Of a stretch of 64,000 nucleotides of DNA, positions 18,399-27,200 are shown piece after piece (the stretch's first letter is position 1; the number at the start of each line of letters is the position of its first letter). This stretch comes from an uncultured Burkholderiales bacterium (GTDB lineage: Bacteria; Pseudomonadota; Gammaproteobacteria; Burkholderiales; Eutrophovitaceae). The DNA is taken from positions 1-64,000 of the forward strand of contig CATOSA010000034.1 of the NCBI GenBank assembly GCA_951812315.1, in the 5' to 3' direction. The notes under the pieces were generated by a model. It saw only the letters and a program-made list of their open reading frames with translations, had not been told where the DNA came from and did no database searches. The position numbers were made by a program, and so were the translations under genes.

Positions 18399-19172
18399 CT
18401 ATGCGACGCCCGGATTGTCCACCACTGCAGAGACGCCAAGCCAGTCGCGTATCTTTTTGGCTTGATCGTATTGGGTGAGATCGATCTGCAATGGCGTGAC
18501 CGACACGCGATTGCGCGCTATCGCATTGAAGTCGGTGCCCTCACCTGCGTCCTGGGCATCTCCTGCCGGGCCGATCCAGTACACAGTTTGACCACGTGGG
18601 TTAGTCGTTTTGACGATTCCCTCGGCTTTGTGGCGCCGACCAAGGCGGGTGACTTCAATTCCGTCAAATCGTGCGTAAGGAATGTCGGGAATATTAACGT
18701 TCAGAAGTATGGCGCTGTCAAATGGCCGGTCGCGGAGCTTTTCGACAAGCTCGCGCGCGATCCGCGCCGCATCCGGGAAATGACCCGCTTGTTTGCTCGC
18801 CAGCGACACGGCAATAGACGGAATCCCGAGTTGAAATCCCTCCATTGCGGCAGCAACAGTTCCGGAGTAAATGGTATCGTCGCCCATGTTGGTGCCGTGA
18901 TTGATACCGGAAATTACAAAGTCGGGTTGATAATCCAGAAGACTGGTGACAGCCAGGTGAACGCAGTCTGTGGGCGTACCGTTTACGCTCAGAACGCCGC
19001 TGCTCGCCTGCTTGACAACCAGCGGCCGATCCAACGTTAACGAGTTGCTTGCACCGCTGCGGTCACGTTCAGGCGCAACGACGACGACGTCAGCAACTTT
19101 CTTGAGTTCTTCGGCGAGAGCGATCAGACCCGGCGCGAAATACCCATCGTCATTGCTTACCAGTATGCGCAT
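18399..19172 (-). CDS. surE: 5'/3'-nucleotidase SurE
   Basis: Metal-dependent nucleoside monophosphatase of stationary phase. The start at 19172 gives [15 protein letters not shown], carrying the two metal-binding Asp residues of the NDD motif. [10 protein letters not shown] and [21 protein letters not shown] follow. The length is 257 residues. The reading frame is open 56 codons further upstream across a region with no similarity. Confidence 0.95.
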   Translation of the reverse strand: MRILVSNDDGYFAPGLIALAEELKKVADVVVVAPERDRSGASNSLTLDRPLVVKQASSGVLSVNGTPTDCVHLAVTSLLDYQPDFVISGINHGTNMGDDTIYSGTVAAAMEGFQLGIPSIAVSLASKQAGHFPDAARIARELVEKLRDRPFDSAILLNVNIPDIPYARFDGIEVTRLGRRHKAEGIVKTTNPRGQTVYWIGPAGDAQDAGEGTDFNAIARNRVSVTPLQIDLTQYDQAKKIRDWLGVSAVVDNPGVA

Positions 19173-19300
19173 GTTTGCCTGGCAACCAGCTTTCGAGTTT
19201 GGGTCTTCACGACGCGAACAATTCCTGTGACGAATTTTGAAGGCAGAAGATACAGCACAGCTGCGTTGCCTGTTTCTGTACCGTCTGCTTTCTGAATGCC

Positions 19301-19377
19301 TGGTCGGGGCGGTGAGATTCGAACTCACGACCACCTGCACCCCATGCAGGTACGCTACCAGGCTGCGCTACGCCCCG
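19301..19377 (-). tRNA. tRNA-Pro(GGG)
   Basis: A 77-base cloverleaf. The acceptor arms CGGGGCG and CGCCCCG pair over 7 bp; the anticodon loop ATGGGGT gives anticodon GGG; the T loop is GTTCGAATC-like; and CCA is encoded. It lies between merR and surE, a conserved betaproteobacterial position. Confidence 0.97.
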
Positions 19378-19430
19378 AGGAACGCGCAAGATTATAGCAG
19401 AGGGTGCATGACAGACCGGCGTGGTCGCGC

Positions 19431-19802
19431 TCACGCGCGGAGAATGTCGATGACTTGCTGCAGCTCGCTCTTGATTTGAAATGCGGGCGTACCGGAAGCA
19501 GACTTGCCGGGAACACCTGACAGATCCAGTCGCGTCCGTGCACCGCTGATCGTGAAGCCCTGTTCATACAGAAGTTCACGAATGCGGCGAATCAGCAATA
19601 CTTCGTGGTGCTGATAGTAGCGGCGGTTACCGCGCCGCTTCACCGGCTTCAGTTGGGTGAATTCCTGTTCCCAGTAACGCAACACATGCGGCTTGACGCC
19701 ACACAGCTCGCTGACCTCGCCAATCGTGAAGTAGCGCTTGGCGGGTATCGGCGGCAGTTGTGACTTACGGCTGCTGCTGTTGGAGTTGTTGTTGCTCTCC
19801 AC
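19431..19802 (-). CDS. MerR family transcriptional regulator
   Basis: 123-residue DNA-binding protein that follows ihfA in most betaproteobacteria. The MerR winged helix-turn-helix is clear: [20 protein letters not shown], then [20 protein letters not shown]. The start is a GTG at 19802 inside the ihfA 3' end, a 38-bp overlap. Its first residues ([10 protein letters not shown]) are encoded by the same CAA/CAG repeat that encodes glutamines in IHF. The effector and targets are unknown. Confidence 0.88.
   Translation of the reverse strand: MESNNNSNSSSRKSQLPPIPAKRYFTIGEVSELCGVKPHVLRYWEQEFTQLKPVKRRGNRRYYQHHEVLLIRRIRELLYEQGFTISGARTRLDLSGVPGKSASGTPAFQIKSELQQVIDILRA
19765..19802. repeat. CAA/CAG-rich repeat shared by ihfA and merR in two frames
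   Basis: A trinucleotide-rich stretch read as Gln codons in ihfA and as Asn/Ser codons in merR. Trinucleotide length changes would alter both proteins together without breaking either frame. Confidence 0.7.
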
Positions 19803-20088
19803 CGTAATTCTTCTCCACCATCGCCTTTAGCTTCTGGCTGGCGTGGAATGTGACAACACGGCGGGCAGTGATCGGAATCTCTTCGCCGGTTTTCGGATTG
19901 CGCCCGGGACGCTGTGGCTTGTCCCGAAGCTGGAAGTTGCCGAACCCCGAAAGCTTGACACCCTCCCCGTTTTCCAGCGAGAGCCGCACTTCTTCAAAGA
20001 AAGACTCGACCATATCTTTGGCTTCGCGTTTGTTCAGCCCGACTTTTTCGAATAGCAAATCCGCCAGGTCTGCTTTGGTGAGCGTCAT
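19765..20088 (-). CDS. ihfA: Integration host factor subunit alpha
   Basis: DNA-bending HU-family protein that acts with IhfB. Family features include [37 protein letters not shown] and the DNA-binding arm [14 protein letters not shown]. The length is 107 residues. The C-terminus ends in an unusual glutamine-rich tail ([12 protein letters not shown]) that overlaps the start of merR. It is the last core gene of the pheST-ihfA operon. Confidence 0.95.
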   Translation of the reverse strand: MTLTKADLADLLFEKVGLNKREAKDMVESFFEEVRLSLENGEGVKLSGFGNFQLRDKPQRPGRNPKTGEEIPITARRVVTFHASQKLKAMVEKNYGGEQQQLQQQQP

Positions 20089-20114
20089 GGTTTCCCCTTG
20101 TTACCTGAGATTGG

Positions 20115-22484
20115 TTACCTGAGCTTGGCCCCGTGCTCTCTTGCCAGGATGTCTCGCAGACCTGCGACTACTGAATCGACCCCTGCATCGGTGAGAGTCT
20201 TTTGAGTATCTTGCAATAACACTCGGAAAGCAAGACCTTTTTTGTCAGAATCAATGCCTTTTCCGCGGTACAAATCAAACACCGCCACATCCTTGACGAT
20301 GCTGTTACTGTCCTTTTTCAAGGACGCCAGCAGGGTCTGAACCGGGATGTCAGCAGCGACTTCGACCGCGATGTCGCGCCGCACAATCGGAAATTTTGAG
20401 AAAGCTTCATACGTCGGAATGGTTCGCTCGGCAACGGCCTGAACGTCTACCTCGAATGCGACAGCGGTTTCGGGAATTTCGTAGCGTTGACGTAGTGCCG
20501 GGTGCAATTCTCCAACCCACCCTACAACCTGGCTACCGACCAGAACTTGCGCAGATTTACCTGGATGAAGTGCCGGATGTTGCGCCGCGACCAGCTCGAT
20601 TTCGTGTGGTGAGAACAGGCTTTCCAGGTCTCCGCGCAGGTCATAGAAATCCACCGGGCGTGCGGTGGCTCCCCACTGCTCCGGCCGTGCATCGCCATAC
20701 GCAATGGCGCCAAGGCGACGGCGCTGGTCAAAGCCGCTGCCATTAGAACCGCTGCCATTCTGGCTGAAAACCCGGCTGATCTCGAATAACCGGACCCTCG
20801 GCTGGCGCCGGTTAAGATTAAATTTCAAGCTGTCTACAAGGCTACCGAGCAAGTTTGAGCGCATTACGCTTAACTGTTCGGCAATCGGATTGGCAAGGCG
20901 GATAGGAGTCGCCCGGCCCCCGAAATCCTTTTCCCAAGCCTCATCGACGAAGCTGTATGTGACAACTTCCTGATAATCGCGATTCACCATGGTTTGCCGG
21001 ATGCGCGAGATATCCCGCACCTTTTCAGGCAAGGCACGCATTCCGGACGCCGCCCGCGGCAGGGTTGCCGGCAGTTTTTCATAACCTTCGATGCGAATGA
21101 TCTCCTCGATCAAATCCTCCTCGATCGAGATATCAAAGCGATAACTCGGCGGCGTTGTAACAAAAGCATTACCCGAGGGGCGCGGTTGCATCTCCAGATG
21201 TTGCAGTATTTCTTCCACTCGCTGTGCACTGATCGCCATCCCGAGCACTTTTTCGACACGTTCAACGCGCACTTTGACATCGGCGCGCGTGGGCAAACTG
21301 GCGGTGACGTCATTGGCTACAGCAGCCTCGCCGCCGCACACTTCCAGTATCAGTTGCGACAATCTTTCGTACGCGCGCGAAATGCCCTCGTAATCAACGC
21401 CTCGCTCATATCGGTGAGAGGCATCGGTTGAAAATCCCAGTCGGCGCCACTTGCCGGCCACGACCGCCGGCGAGAAAAATGCGGCTTCAAGAAATACGTC
21501 GGTGGTCTGCGCCGTTACTGCGGTTGCCTCACCACCCATGATGCCGGCCAATGCTACCGGCCCGCTGTCGTCGCATATCAGCAGCATGTCTGGCTCAAGG
21601 TCAATGGTCTGTCCATTGAGTAATTCAAGCGTTTCGCCCGTCCTGGCGAAACGAACATCGATGCCGCCAGTGAGTTTCGCTAAATCGAACGCGTGCATCG
21701 GTTGGCCAAGTTCCAGCATCACGTAGTTGGTCAGGTCGACAATTGCGCTGATCGCGCGCACACCACTGCGTTCAAGTCGCCTGACAATTAATTCCGGTGT
21801 GGGGGCAGCAGCATTGACGCCACGAAGAATGCGCCCGGCATAGCGTGGGCAGGCTTCCGGCGCCGAAAGCGAAATTTCGAGCTGATCTTCAAGATCTGCT
21901 TTTACCGCTTTCGAATCGACCATACGAAGCTCTACGCCGGTAATCGCAGATACTTCGCGCGCAACGCCCAGCATAGACAGGCAATCACCTCGATTGGCCG
22001 TGAGCTTGAGAGAAAATATCTTGTCGTCCAGATCGAGCATCTGTCTGATGTCAGTGCCAATTGATGCATTCGAATCGATCAGCATCAGGCCATCAGCATC
22101 GTCCGAGATACCCAGTTCAGCCGCCGAGCACAGCATGCCCTGCGATGGCACGCCGCGCAGCTTGGTCTCCTTGATTTTCAAGCCGGGTAGTTTTGCCCCG
22201 ATGGTGGCGCATGGCACTTTCACGCCGGCAGACACATTCGGTGCGCCACACACGATACTGAGCGGGTTGGGTCCACCGACGTCAACAGCGCAAACGCGTA
22301 ACTTCTGCGCGTTCGGATGAGGTTCAACTGACACTACGTGACCGATAACAACGCCCTCGAATTGGGGCGCCGCCGGCGATACTTCCTCGACCTCGAGCCC
22401 CGCCATTGTCAGTGCGTGGGCGAGCCCTTGCGTTGACAGATCCGGGTCAGTGAATGTTCGTAGCCAGCGTTCTGAAAACTTCAT
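20115..22484 (-). CDS. pheT: Phenylalanyl-tRNA synthetase beta subunit
   Basis: Large subunit of the (alpha-beta)2 PheRS. It is 789 residues long with the expected domains: an N-terminal tRNA-binding domain (VIGHVVSVEPHPNAQKLRVC), the B3/B4 editing region, B5, and the C-terminal anticodon-binding FDX domain (FSKFPIVRRDIAVEV). It follows pheS with a 42-bp gap in the same operon. Confidence 0.97.
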   Translation of the reverse strand: MKFSERWLRTFTDPDLSTQGLAHALTMAGLEVEEVSPAAPQFEGVVIGHVVSVEPHPNAQKLRVCAVDVGGPNPLSIVCGAPNVSAGVKVPCATIGAKLPGLKIKETKLRGVPSQGMLCSAAELGISDDADGLMLIDSNASIGTDIRQMLDLDDKIFSLKLTANRGDCLSMLGVAREVSAITGVELRMVDSKAVKADLEDQLEISLSAPEACPRYAGRILRGVNAAAPTPELIVRRLERSGVRAISAIVDLTNYVMLELGQPMHAFDLAKLTGGIDVRFARTGETLELLNGQTIDLEPDMLLICDDSGPVALAGIMGGEATAVTAQTTDVFLEAAFFSPAVVAGKWRRLGFSTDASHRYERGVDYEGISRAYERLSQLILEVCGGEAAVANDVTASLPTRADVKVRVERVEKVLGMAISAQRVEEILQHLEMQPRPSGNAFVTTPPSYRFDISIEEDLIEEIIRIEGYEKLPATLPRAASGMRALPEKVRDISRIRQTMVNRDYQEVVTYSFVDEAWEKDFGGRATPIRLANPIAEQLSVMRSNLLGSLVDSLKFNLNRRQPRVRLFEISRVFSQNGSGSNGSGFDQRRRLGAIAYGDARPEQWGATARPVDFYDLRGDLESLFSPHEIELVAAQHPALHPGKSAQVLVGSQVVGWVGELHPALRQRYEIPETAVAFEVDVQAVAERTIPTYEAFSKFPIVRRDIAVEVAADIPVQTLLASLKKDSNSIVKDVAVFDLYRGKGIDSDKKGLAFRVLLQDTQKTLTDAGVDSVVAGLRDILAREHGAKLR

Positions 22485-22526
22485 GTCAGGCAGTCGATGT
22501 GGCAGTCAGCAACAATAATCAGAAAT

Positions 22527-23528
22527 TCAGGAAAACTGGCGAAGGAAGCGCAGATCCCCTTTGAAGAAAAGTCGCAGGTCATTCACGCCGTAGCGCAACA
22601 TCGCAAGTCGGTCCAGCCCCATGCCGAACGCGAAACCCTGGTAAGTATCCGGATCGATCTTGACGTTGCGCAGCACTTGCGGATGAACCATTCCGCAACC
22701 ACCGATTTCCAGCCATCCGTCCTTGAATGTCATGTCAATCTCTGCCGAGGGTTCGGTAAACGGGAAATATGACGGGCGAAAACGGACTTCCAGATCGTCA
22801 AGTTCAAAGTAACGACGCAGAAATTCACGTACCGTACCTTTCAGATTGGCGAAAGTAGCGGTCTCATCGATCCACAGACCTTCGAGCTGATGGAACATCG
22901 GCGAGTGTGTAGCGTCTGAGTCGACCCGATATACGCGGCCCGGCGAAATAACCTTGATTGGCGGACGATTCGCTTCCATGTAGTGAATCTGGATCGGCGA
23001 GGTGTGCGTGCGCAGCAGATATTGCTCGCTTGGCCCGTGCTCGCCAGCCAGGTAGAACGTGTCGTGCATCGAGCGCGCCGGGTGGTCTTCGGGCTGATTG
23101 AGGGCGCTGAAATTGTAATAGTCGGTTTCAATCTCAGGGCCGTCGGCGACGTCGAAACCCATCGACTCAAACAGCGTCGTTACTCTTTCGAGGGTACGAG
23201 TAACCGGATGCAACCCGCCGTTGCCCGCATCGCGCCCGGGCAGCGTCACGTCGAGCTTTTCTTCCTCAAGCTTCCTGGCGAGTAATTCTGCCTGGATTGC
23301 CTCGCGCCGTTGCGCCAGAAGCTTGTCAATTGCGTTCTTTACATCATTGAATCGCGCACCCGCTTTCGGCCGCTCTTCTGCCGGCAGGCTGGATAAGCCC
23401 TTGCATAGCATTGCAAGCGCACCGCTTTTGCCCAGAAACTGGCCTTTGACCTGTTCCAGGCGTGCAACATCAGCGGCTTGTTCAAATGCAGCGCGCGCTT
23501 CGTCAATTAGATGTTCGAGCTCGTCCAT
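22527..23528 (-). CDS. pheS: Phenylalanyl-tRNA synthetase alpha subunit
   Basis: Catalytic class II subunit of PheRS. The ATG start at 23528 ([15 protein letters not shown]) gives 333 residues; the frame is open further upstream into rplT without similarity. An N-terminal coiled coil precedes the catalytic core. Motif 2 lies in [20 protein letters not shown] and motif 3 in [19 protein letters not shown] hairpin with a T-rich tail lies between rplT and this gene. Confidence 0.96.
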   Translation of the reverse strand: MDELEHLIDEARAAFEQAADVARLEQVKGQFLGKSGALAMLCKGLSSLPAEERPKAGARFNDVKNAIDKLLAQRREAIQAELLARKLEEEKLDVTLPGRDAGNGGLHPVTRTLERVTTLFESMGFDVADGPEIETDYYNFSALNQPEDHPARSMHDTFYLAGEHGPSEQYLLRTHTSPIQIHYMEANRPPIKVISPGRVYRVDSDATHSPMFHQLEGLWIDETATFANLKGTVREFLRRYFELDDLEVRFRPSYFPFTEPSAEIDMTFKDGWLEIGGCGMVHPQVLRNVKIDPDTYQGFAFGMGLDRLAMLRYGVNDLRLFFKGDLRFLRQFS

Positions 23529-23540
23529 TTCCAGTCTGAC

Positions 23541-23568
23541 AACAAATAAAGAAGGCTCGAAAGCCTCC
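23541..23568 (-). terminator. Attenuator-like hairpin upstream of pheS
   Basis: On the minus strand a 7-bp stem capped by a TTCG tetraloop is followed by TTTATTTG. It lies in the 61-bp rplT-pheS gap. In E. coli the same position holds the pheM leader and attenuator; no Phe-rich leader peptide is visible here, so it could simply be a partial terminator. Confidence 0.5.
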
Positions 23569-23589
23569 TTACATCGCTCCCTATCTGCA

Positions 23590-23949
23590 CTAGCCGGCGA
23601 GGCCTGCCTTCGCCTGTTCGGCAATCTGACCGAATGCCGCCTTGTCGTAAACCGCCAGGTCGGCGAGTACTTTGCGATCGACTTCAATTTCGGTCTTCTT
23701 CAGGCCGTTGATCAAAGTGCTGTATGTCATTCCGAATTCTCGCGCTGCGGCGTTGATTCGCACAATCCACAGAGCGCGAAATTCGCGTTTCTTGGCACGG
23801 CGGTCGCGATAGGCATACTGCCCGGCTTTCATCACCGCCTGTTTGGCGATTCTGTAGACGCTCTTTCGGCGGCCACGATAACCCTTGGCCTGATCCAGTA
23901 CTTTCTTGTGGCGTGCTCGCGCGGTTACACCACGTTTTACTCTTGGCAT
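23590..23949 (-). CDS. rplT: 50S ribosomal protein L20
   Basis: Early-assembly 23S rRNA-binding protein, 119 residues, starting [18 protein letters not shown] with the expected basic N-terminal extension. In E. coli L20 also represses translation of the rpmI-rplT operon. The gene order infC-rpmI-rplT-pheS is preserved. Confidence 0.98.
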   Translation of the reverse strand: MPRVKRGVTARARHKKVLDQAKGYRGRRKSVYRIAKQAVMKAGQYAYRDRRAKKREFRALWIVRINAAAREFGMTYSTLINGLKKTEIEVDRKVLADLAVYDKAAFGQIAEQAKAGLAG

Positions 23950-23961
23950 GGTGTTCCTCCG

Positions 23962-24159
23962 TTATGCGTAGGGAAGCATTGTGCGAAGCGCTTTCTGATC
24001 GCCCGGCGCAACATTGGTGGTACCGCGCAAATGGCGCTTGCGCTTGGTCGTTTTCTTGGTAAGTATGTGGCGACGGTTTGCTTGCGTGCGCTTGATCCGG
24101 CCGCTACCGGACAATTTGAAACGCTTCGCCGCACCCCTGTTCGTCTTGAGCTTGGGCAT
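23962..24159 (-). CDS. rpmI: 50S ribosomal protein L35
   Basis: 65-residue basic protein, [20 protein letters not shown] with the conserved [10 protein letters not shown] box. It lies 12 bases upstream of rplT. It is separated from infC by an unusual 228-bp spacer. Confidence 0.98.
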   Translation of the reverse strand: MPKLKTNRGAAKRFKLSGSGRIKRTQANRRHILTKKTTKRKRHLRGTTNVAPGDQKALRTMLPYA

Positions 24160-24387
24160 TCATCCTACTCCTGTTTAGCCTGACAGCAGGTGGCTGTTTA
24201 AGCACTTTCAAACATAGCTATCACTTGTTTTATGGCGGCGTTTACTGCGCCGCTCCCGAATGCGCCACCGTCTTACATCTCGGGAACCTGTTACTCCTTC
24301 TGCTGCTACGGTGCTATTACTGCGACGCCTCTACATACACGCCGTCTTTACACTGGAACCATCTGCGACTCTTACTGCCTGTGACAC
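24160..24387. other. infC-rpmI spacer with short degenerate repeats
   Basis: No convincing gene. The spacer contains several near-copies of TTACTGC and of GCGACxCCTCTAC/GCGACTCTTAC-type words, giving a low-complexity look. A translational operator for the rpmI-rplT unit is expected around here by analogy with E. coli, but I cannot identify one by eye. Confidence 0.35.
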
Positions 24388-24957
24388 TTACTGCGTTGTC
24401 GCCGCTTTTGCCTTCTTTTTCTTTTTTTGGGGGGGGTCAGCTTTCTTGAGAGGCGAGATCACCATTACCATCTGCCGCCCTTCCATTTTCGGAAACTGCT
24501 CCACTTGTCCATGCTCTTCAATATCTGATCTGACCCGTTCGAGCAATCTTGCACCAAACTCCTGGTGAGCCATTTCACGCCCACGGAATCTCAACGTCAC
24601 TTTCGCTTTGTCGCCTTCGCCCAGAAATCGGATCAGATTGCGAAGCTTGATCTGGTAGTCGCCTTCATCCGTACCCGGCCTGAATTTGACTTCCTTTACC
24701 TGGATCTGCTTTTGTTTAAGCTTCGCTTCGTGCCGCTTCTTTTGTTCGTTGTACTTGAATTTGCCGTAATCCATCAAACGGCAAACGGGCGGTTTCGCAG
24801 TCGGCGCAATTTCCACCAGATCGATTTCCTGCTCTTCTGCGATCGCCAGGGCTTTTTCGATTTCGACTATGCCAAGCGGTTCACCATCACTTCCCACAAG
24901 CCTTATCTCCGGCGTTGTGATGTCCTCGTTGATACGGACCTGTCTATCCTGGGCTAT
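24388..24957 (-). CDS. infC: Translation initiation factor IF-3, probable AUA start
   Basis: Binds the 30S subunit and controls initiator tRNA and start-codon fidelity. The family sequence extends upstream of the first GTG (24897) through [20 protein letters not shown], so the true start lies further up. The only suitable site is an ATA at 24957, 8 bases after GGAGG. This gives 189 residues starting (M)AQDRQVRIN. Rare AUU/AUA starts are the known basis of IF3 autoregulation. The C-terminus has an atypical [12 protein letters not shown] tail. Confidence 0.93.
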   Translation of the reverse strand: MAQDRQVRINEDITTPEIRLVGSDGEPLGIVEIEKALAIAEEQEIDLVEIAPTAKPPVCRLMDYGKFKYNEQKKRHEAKLKQKQIQVKEVKFRPGTDEGDYQIKLRNLIRFLGEGDKAKVTLRFRGREMAHQEFGARLLERVRSDIEEHGQVEQFPKMEGRQMVMVISPLKKADPPQKKKKKAKAATTQ

Positions 24958-24962
24958 AGAAT

Positions 24963-24975
24963 TAACCTCCCTTGC
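24963..24975 (-). promoter_or_regulatory. Ribosome binding site deciding the infC AUA start
   Basis: The minus strand reads GGGAGG followed by an 8-base spacer and then ATA. No ATG, GTG or TTG is positioned after this strong Shine-Dalgarno, which argues for initiation at ATA. Confidence 0.6.
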
Positions 24976-25004
24976 TGAAGTGCGTGAACGTCACGCACAA
25001 AAAA

Positions 25005-26915
25005 TTACGCCGCCGCTCCCGGAAGCTCGGACTTCAAACGCGTTATGAATGAATCCAGCGCCATCTGACCGAGATCTTCTCCCCCGCGAGCCCGCACGGC
25101 GATCAAGTCTGCTGCTACTTCCTTGTCACCAACGATGACCTGGTAAGGCAGCTTCTGAACACTATGTCCGCGGATTTTATAGGTTATTTTCTCATTTCTC
25201 AAGTCGGCGGAGGCACGAAAGCCGCTGACGCGCAGCCGCGCTGCGACCGACTCGGCATACTCGGACTGATGTTCCGAAATATTCAGCACCGCAATCTGGT
25301 CCGGGGACAGCCACAAAGGCAGCGCGCCCGCGTAGTGCTCGATCAATATGGCGATGAAACGTTCCATCGACCCGACGATCGCCCGATGCAACATCACCGG
25401 CGTTTTGCGCGCGTTGTCCTCGGCCACGTATTCTGCGCCGAGCCGCTGCGGCATCATGAAATCGACCTGAATCGTACCCAACTGCCACGAGCGGCCGATG
25501 CTGTCTTTCAAGTGGTACTCGATTTTCGGGCCATAAAATGCGCCCTCCCCCGGCAGTTCTTCCCACTCGATTCCGCAGCTTTGCAGCGCTTTTCGCAGCG
25601 CTGCTTCGGCATGATCCCAGGCTTCATCACCGCCCAGGCGTTTCTCCGGCCGCAAGGCCAGCTTTACAAGGACATCCTTAAACCCGAAATCCTCATAAAC
25701 TTTGAGAGATAGTCTATGAAAATCAACCACTTCAGGTTCAATTTGTTCCGGCATGCAGAATATATGACCATCGTCCTGGGTGAAAGCACGCACGCGCATC
25801 AATCCGTGCAGAGCACCCGAAGGCTCATCGCGGTGGCAACTGCCGAACTCGCCGAAACGTAACGGCAAGTCTCGATAGCTGTGCAGCGAGTTATTGAAAA
25901 TTTGCACGTGGCCCGGGCAATTCATTGGCTTGACCGCATATTCGCGATTTTCTGACGCCGTGAAGAACATGTTTTCGCGGAAATTGTCCCAGTGTCCGGA
26001 TCGCTTCCACAGACTGACGTCGAGAATTTGCGGGCAGCGAACCTCCTGGTAGCCGTTGTCCTGATAAACGCGCCGCATGTATTGCTCAACTTGTTGCCAC
26101 AGGCGTGAACCCTTGGGATGCCAGAACACCATGCCCGGTGCTTCGTCCTGGCTGTGAAACAGGTTGAGCTGCTTGCCGAGTCTGCGGTGATCGCGTTTCT
26201 CGGCTTCCTCGAGGCGGAACAGATAGGCTTCGAGATCTTCCTTGCTGGCCCATGCTGTCCCATAGATGCGCTGCAGCATCTCGTTGTTTGAGTCCCCACG
26301 CCAGTAAGCGCCAGCCACTTTCAGCAGCCTGAATACTTTTAGCTTGCTGGTGGACGGAACGTGCGGGCCGCGGCACAAATCGATGAAATCACCTTGCCCA
26401 TACAACGAGATTTCCTGTCCGTCAGGAATCGCCTCGATGATCTGCGCCTTGTAGTGTTCGCCCTGATTCTTGAAGAAGTTGATGGCGTCGGTACGATCCA
26501 TGACCTGGCGTTCGACTTTGAGGTCACGTTTCGCAATCTGTTGCATGCGCTTCTCGATCGCCTTCAGATCTTCCGGCGTGAACGGCCGCTTGTATGAGAA
26601 GTCGTAGTAAAACCCGTCTTCAATGACCGGCCCGATGGTGACCTGTGCGTCCGGGAACAGCTCCTTGACGGCTTGCGCCAATAGATGCGCAGTCGAGTGT
26701 CTGACAATTTCAAGACCATCGTCATCCTTCGCGGTGACGATTTGCAAAACCACATCGCGGTCAATTACGAAACTTGTATCCACGAGTACGCCGTCGATAC
26801 GACCGGCAAGCGCGGCGCGGGCGAGACCGGAACCAATCGACCGGGCGACCTCAGCGACCGTGAGCGAATTGTCGAATGACTTTACTGTGCCGTCAGGCAA
26901 TCGAACGTCGGGCAT
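25005..26915 (-). CDS. thrS: Threonyl-tRNA synthetase
   Basis: Class II synthetase. The ATG at 26915 ([15 protein letters not shown]) matches the family N-terminus and gives 636 residues. An alternative ATG at 26945 adds [10 protein letters not shown]. Domains in order: TGS, editing ([16 protein letters not shown] with the HxxxH motif), the class II core and the anticodon-binding domain. Motif 2 contains [20 protein letters not shown] terminator-like hairpin lies 14 bases upstream with no clear Shine-Dalgarno before the chosen start. It heads the thrS-infC-rpmI-rplT-pheST operon. Confidence 0.96.
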   Translation of the reverse strand: MPDVRLPDGTVKSFDNSLTVAEVARSIGSGLARAALAGRIDGVLVDTSFVIDRDVVLQIVTAKDDDGLEIVRHSTAHLLAQAVKELFPDAQVTIGPVIEDGFYYDFSYKRPFTPEDLKAIEKRMQQIAKRDLKVERQVMDRTDAINFFKNQGEHYKAQIIEAIPDGQEISLYGQGDFIDLCRGPHVPSTSKLKVFRLLKVAGAYWRGDSNNEMLQRIYGTAWASKEDLEAYLFRLEEAEKRDHRRLGKQLNLFHSQDEAPGMVFWHPKGSRLWQQVEQYMRRVYQDNGYQEVRCPQILDVSLWKRSGHWDNFRENMFFTASENREYAVKPMNCPGHVQIFNNSLHSYRDLPLRFGEFGSCHRDEPSGALHGLMRVRAFTQDDGHIFCMPEQIEPEVVDFHRLSLKVYEDFGFKDVLVKLALRPEKRLGGDEAWDHAEAALRKALQSCGIEWEELPGEGAFYGPKIEYHLKDSIGRSWQLGTIQVDFMMPQRLGAEYVAEDNARKTPVMLHRAIVGSMERFIAILIEHYAGALPLWLSPDQIAVLNISEHQSEYAESVAARLRVSGFRASADLRNEKITYKIRGHSVQKLPYQVIVGDKEVAADLIAVRARGGEDLGQMALDSFITRLKSELPGAAA

Positions 26916-26928
26916 GTACGGATCAACT

Positions 26929-26955
26929 AAAAAAAGCGCGGTCATCCGCACTTTT
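26929..26955 (-). terminator. Strong intrinsic terminator between tRNA-Val and thrS
   Basis: On the minus strand, arms AAAAGTGCGG (26946-26955) and CCGCGCTTTT (26932-26941) pair over 10 bp with one G-T pair around the loop ATGA, followed by a run of seven Ts. It may end the tRNA-Val transcript or act as an attenuator of thrS. The alternative thrS ATG at 26945 lies in the loop. Confidence 0.75.
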
Positions 26956-27067
26956 CTCTGAAAACGCAAAGAATCGGGCACAGTGACTGTTGCGACTGAG
27001 AATCTGCCTGGTTCAGACATACAATCAGTTCGCAACAAGACTGCCGCACGTTCTCGCGGTGGATCGG

Positions 27068-27144
27068 TGGTAGGCGCGATTGGATTCGAACCAACGACCC
27101 CCACCATGTCAAGGTGATGCTCTAACCAACTGAGCTACGCGCCT
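27068..27144 (-). tRNA. tRNA-Val(GAC)
   Basis: A 77-base cloverleaf with acceptor pairing AGGCGCG/CGCGCCT, D arm GCTCAGTTGGTTAGAGC, anticodon loop TTGACAT (anticodon GAC), T loop GGTTCGAATCC and encoded CCA. It lies directly upstream of thrS on the same strand. Confidence 0.96.
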
Positions 27145-27200
27145 ACAGAGCCGCGAATTCTATCGGAAAACGCGCACTCGTCAAAGATTTCAACATTTTG

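Noticed and set aside
18306-19040. 244-codon plus-strand frame
   Set aside because: Antisense to surE, whose catalytic motifs are intact.
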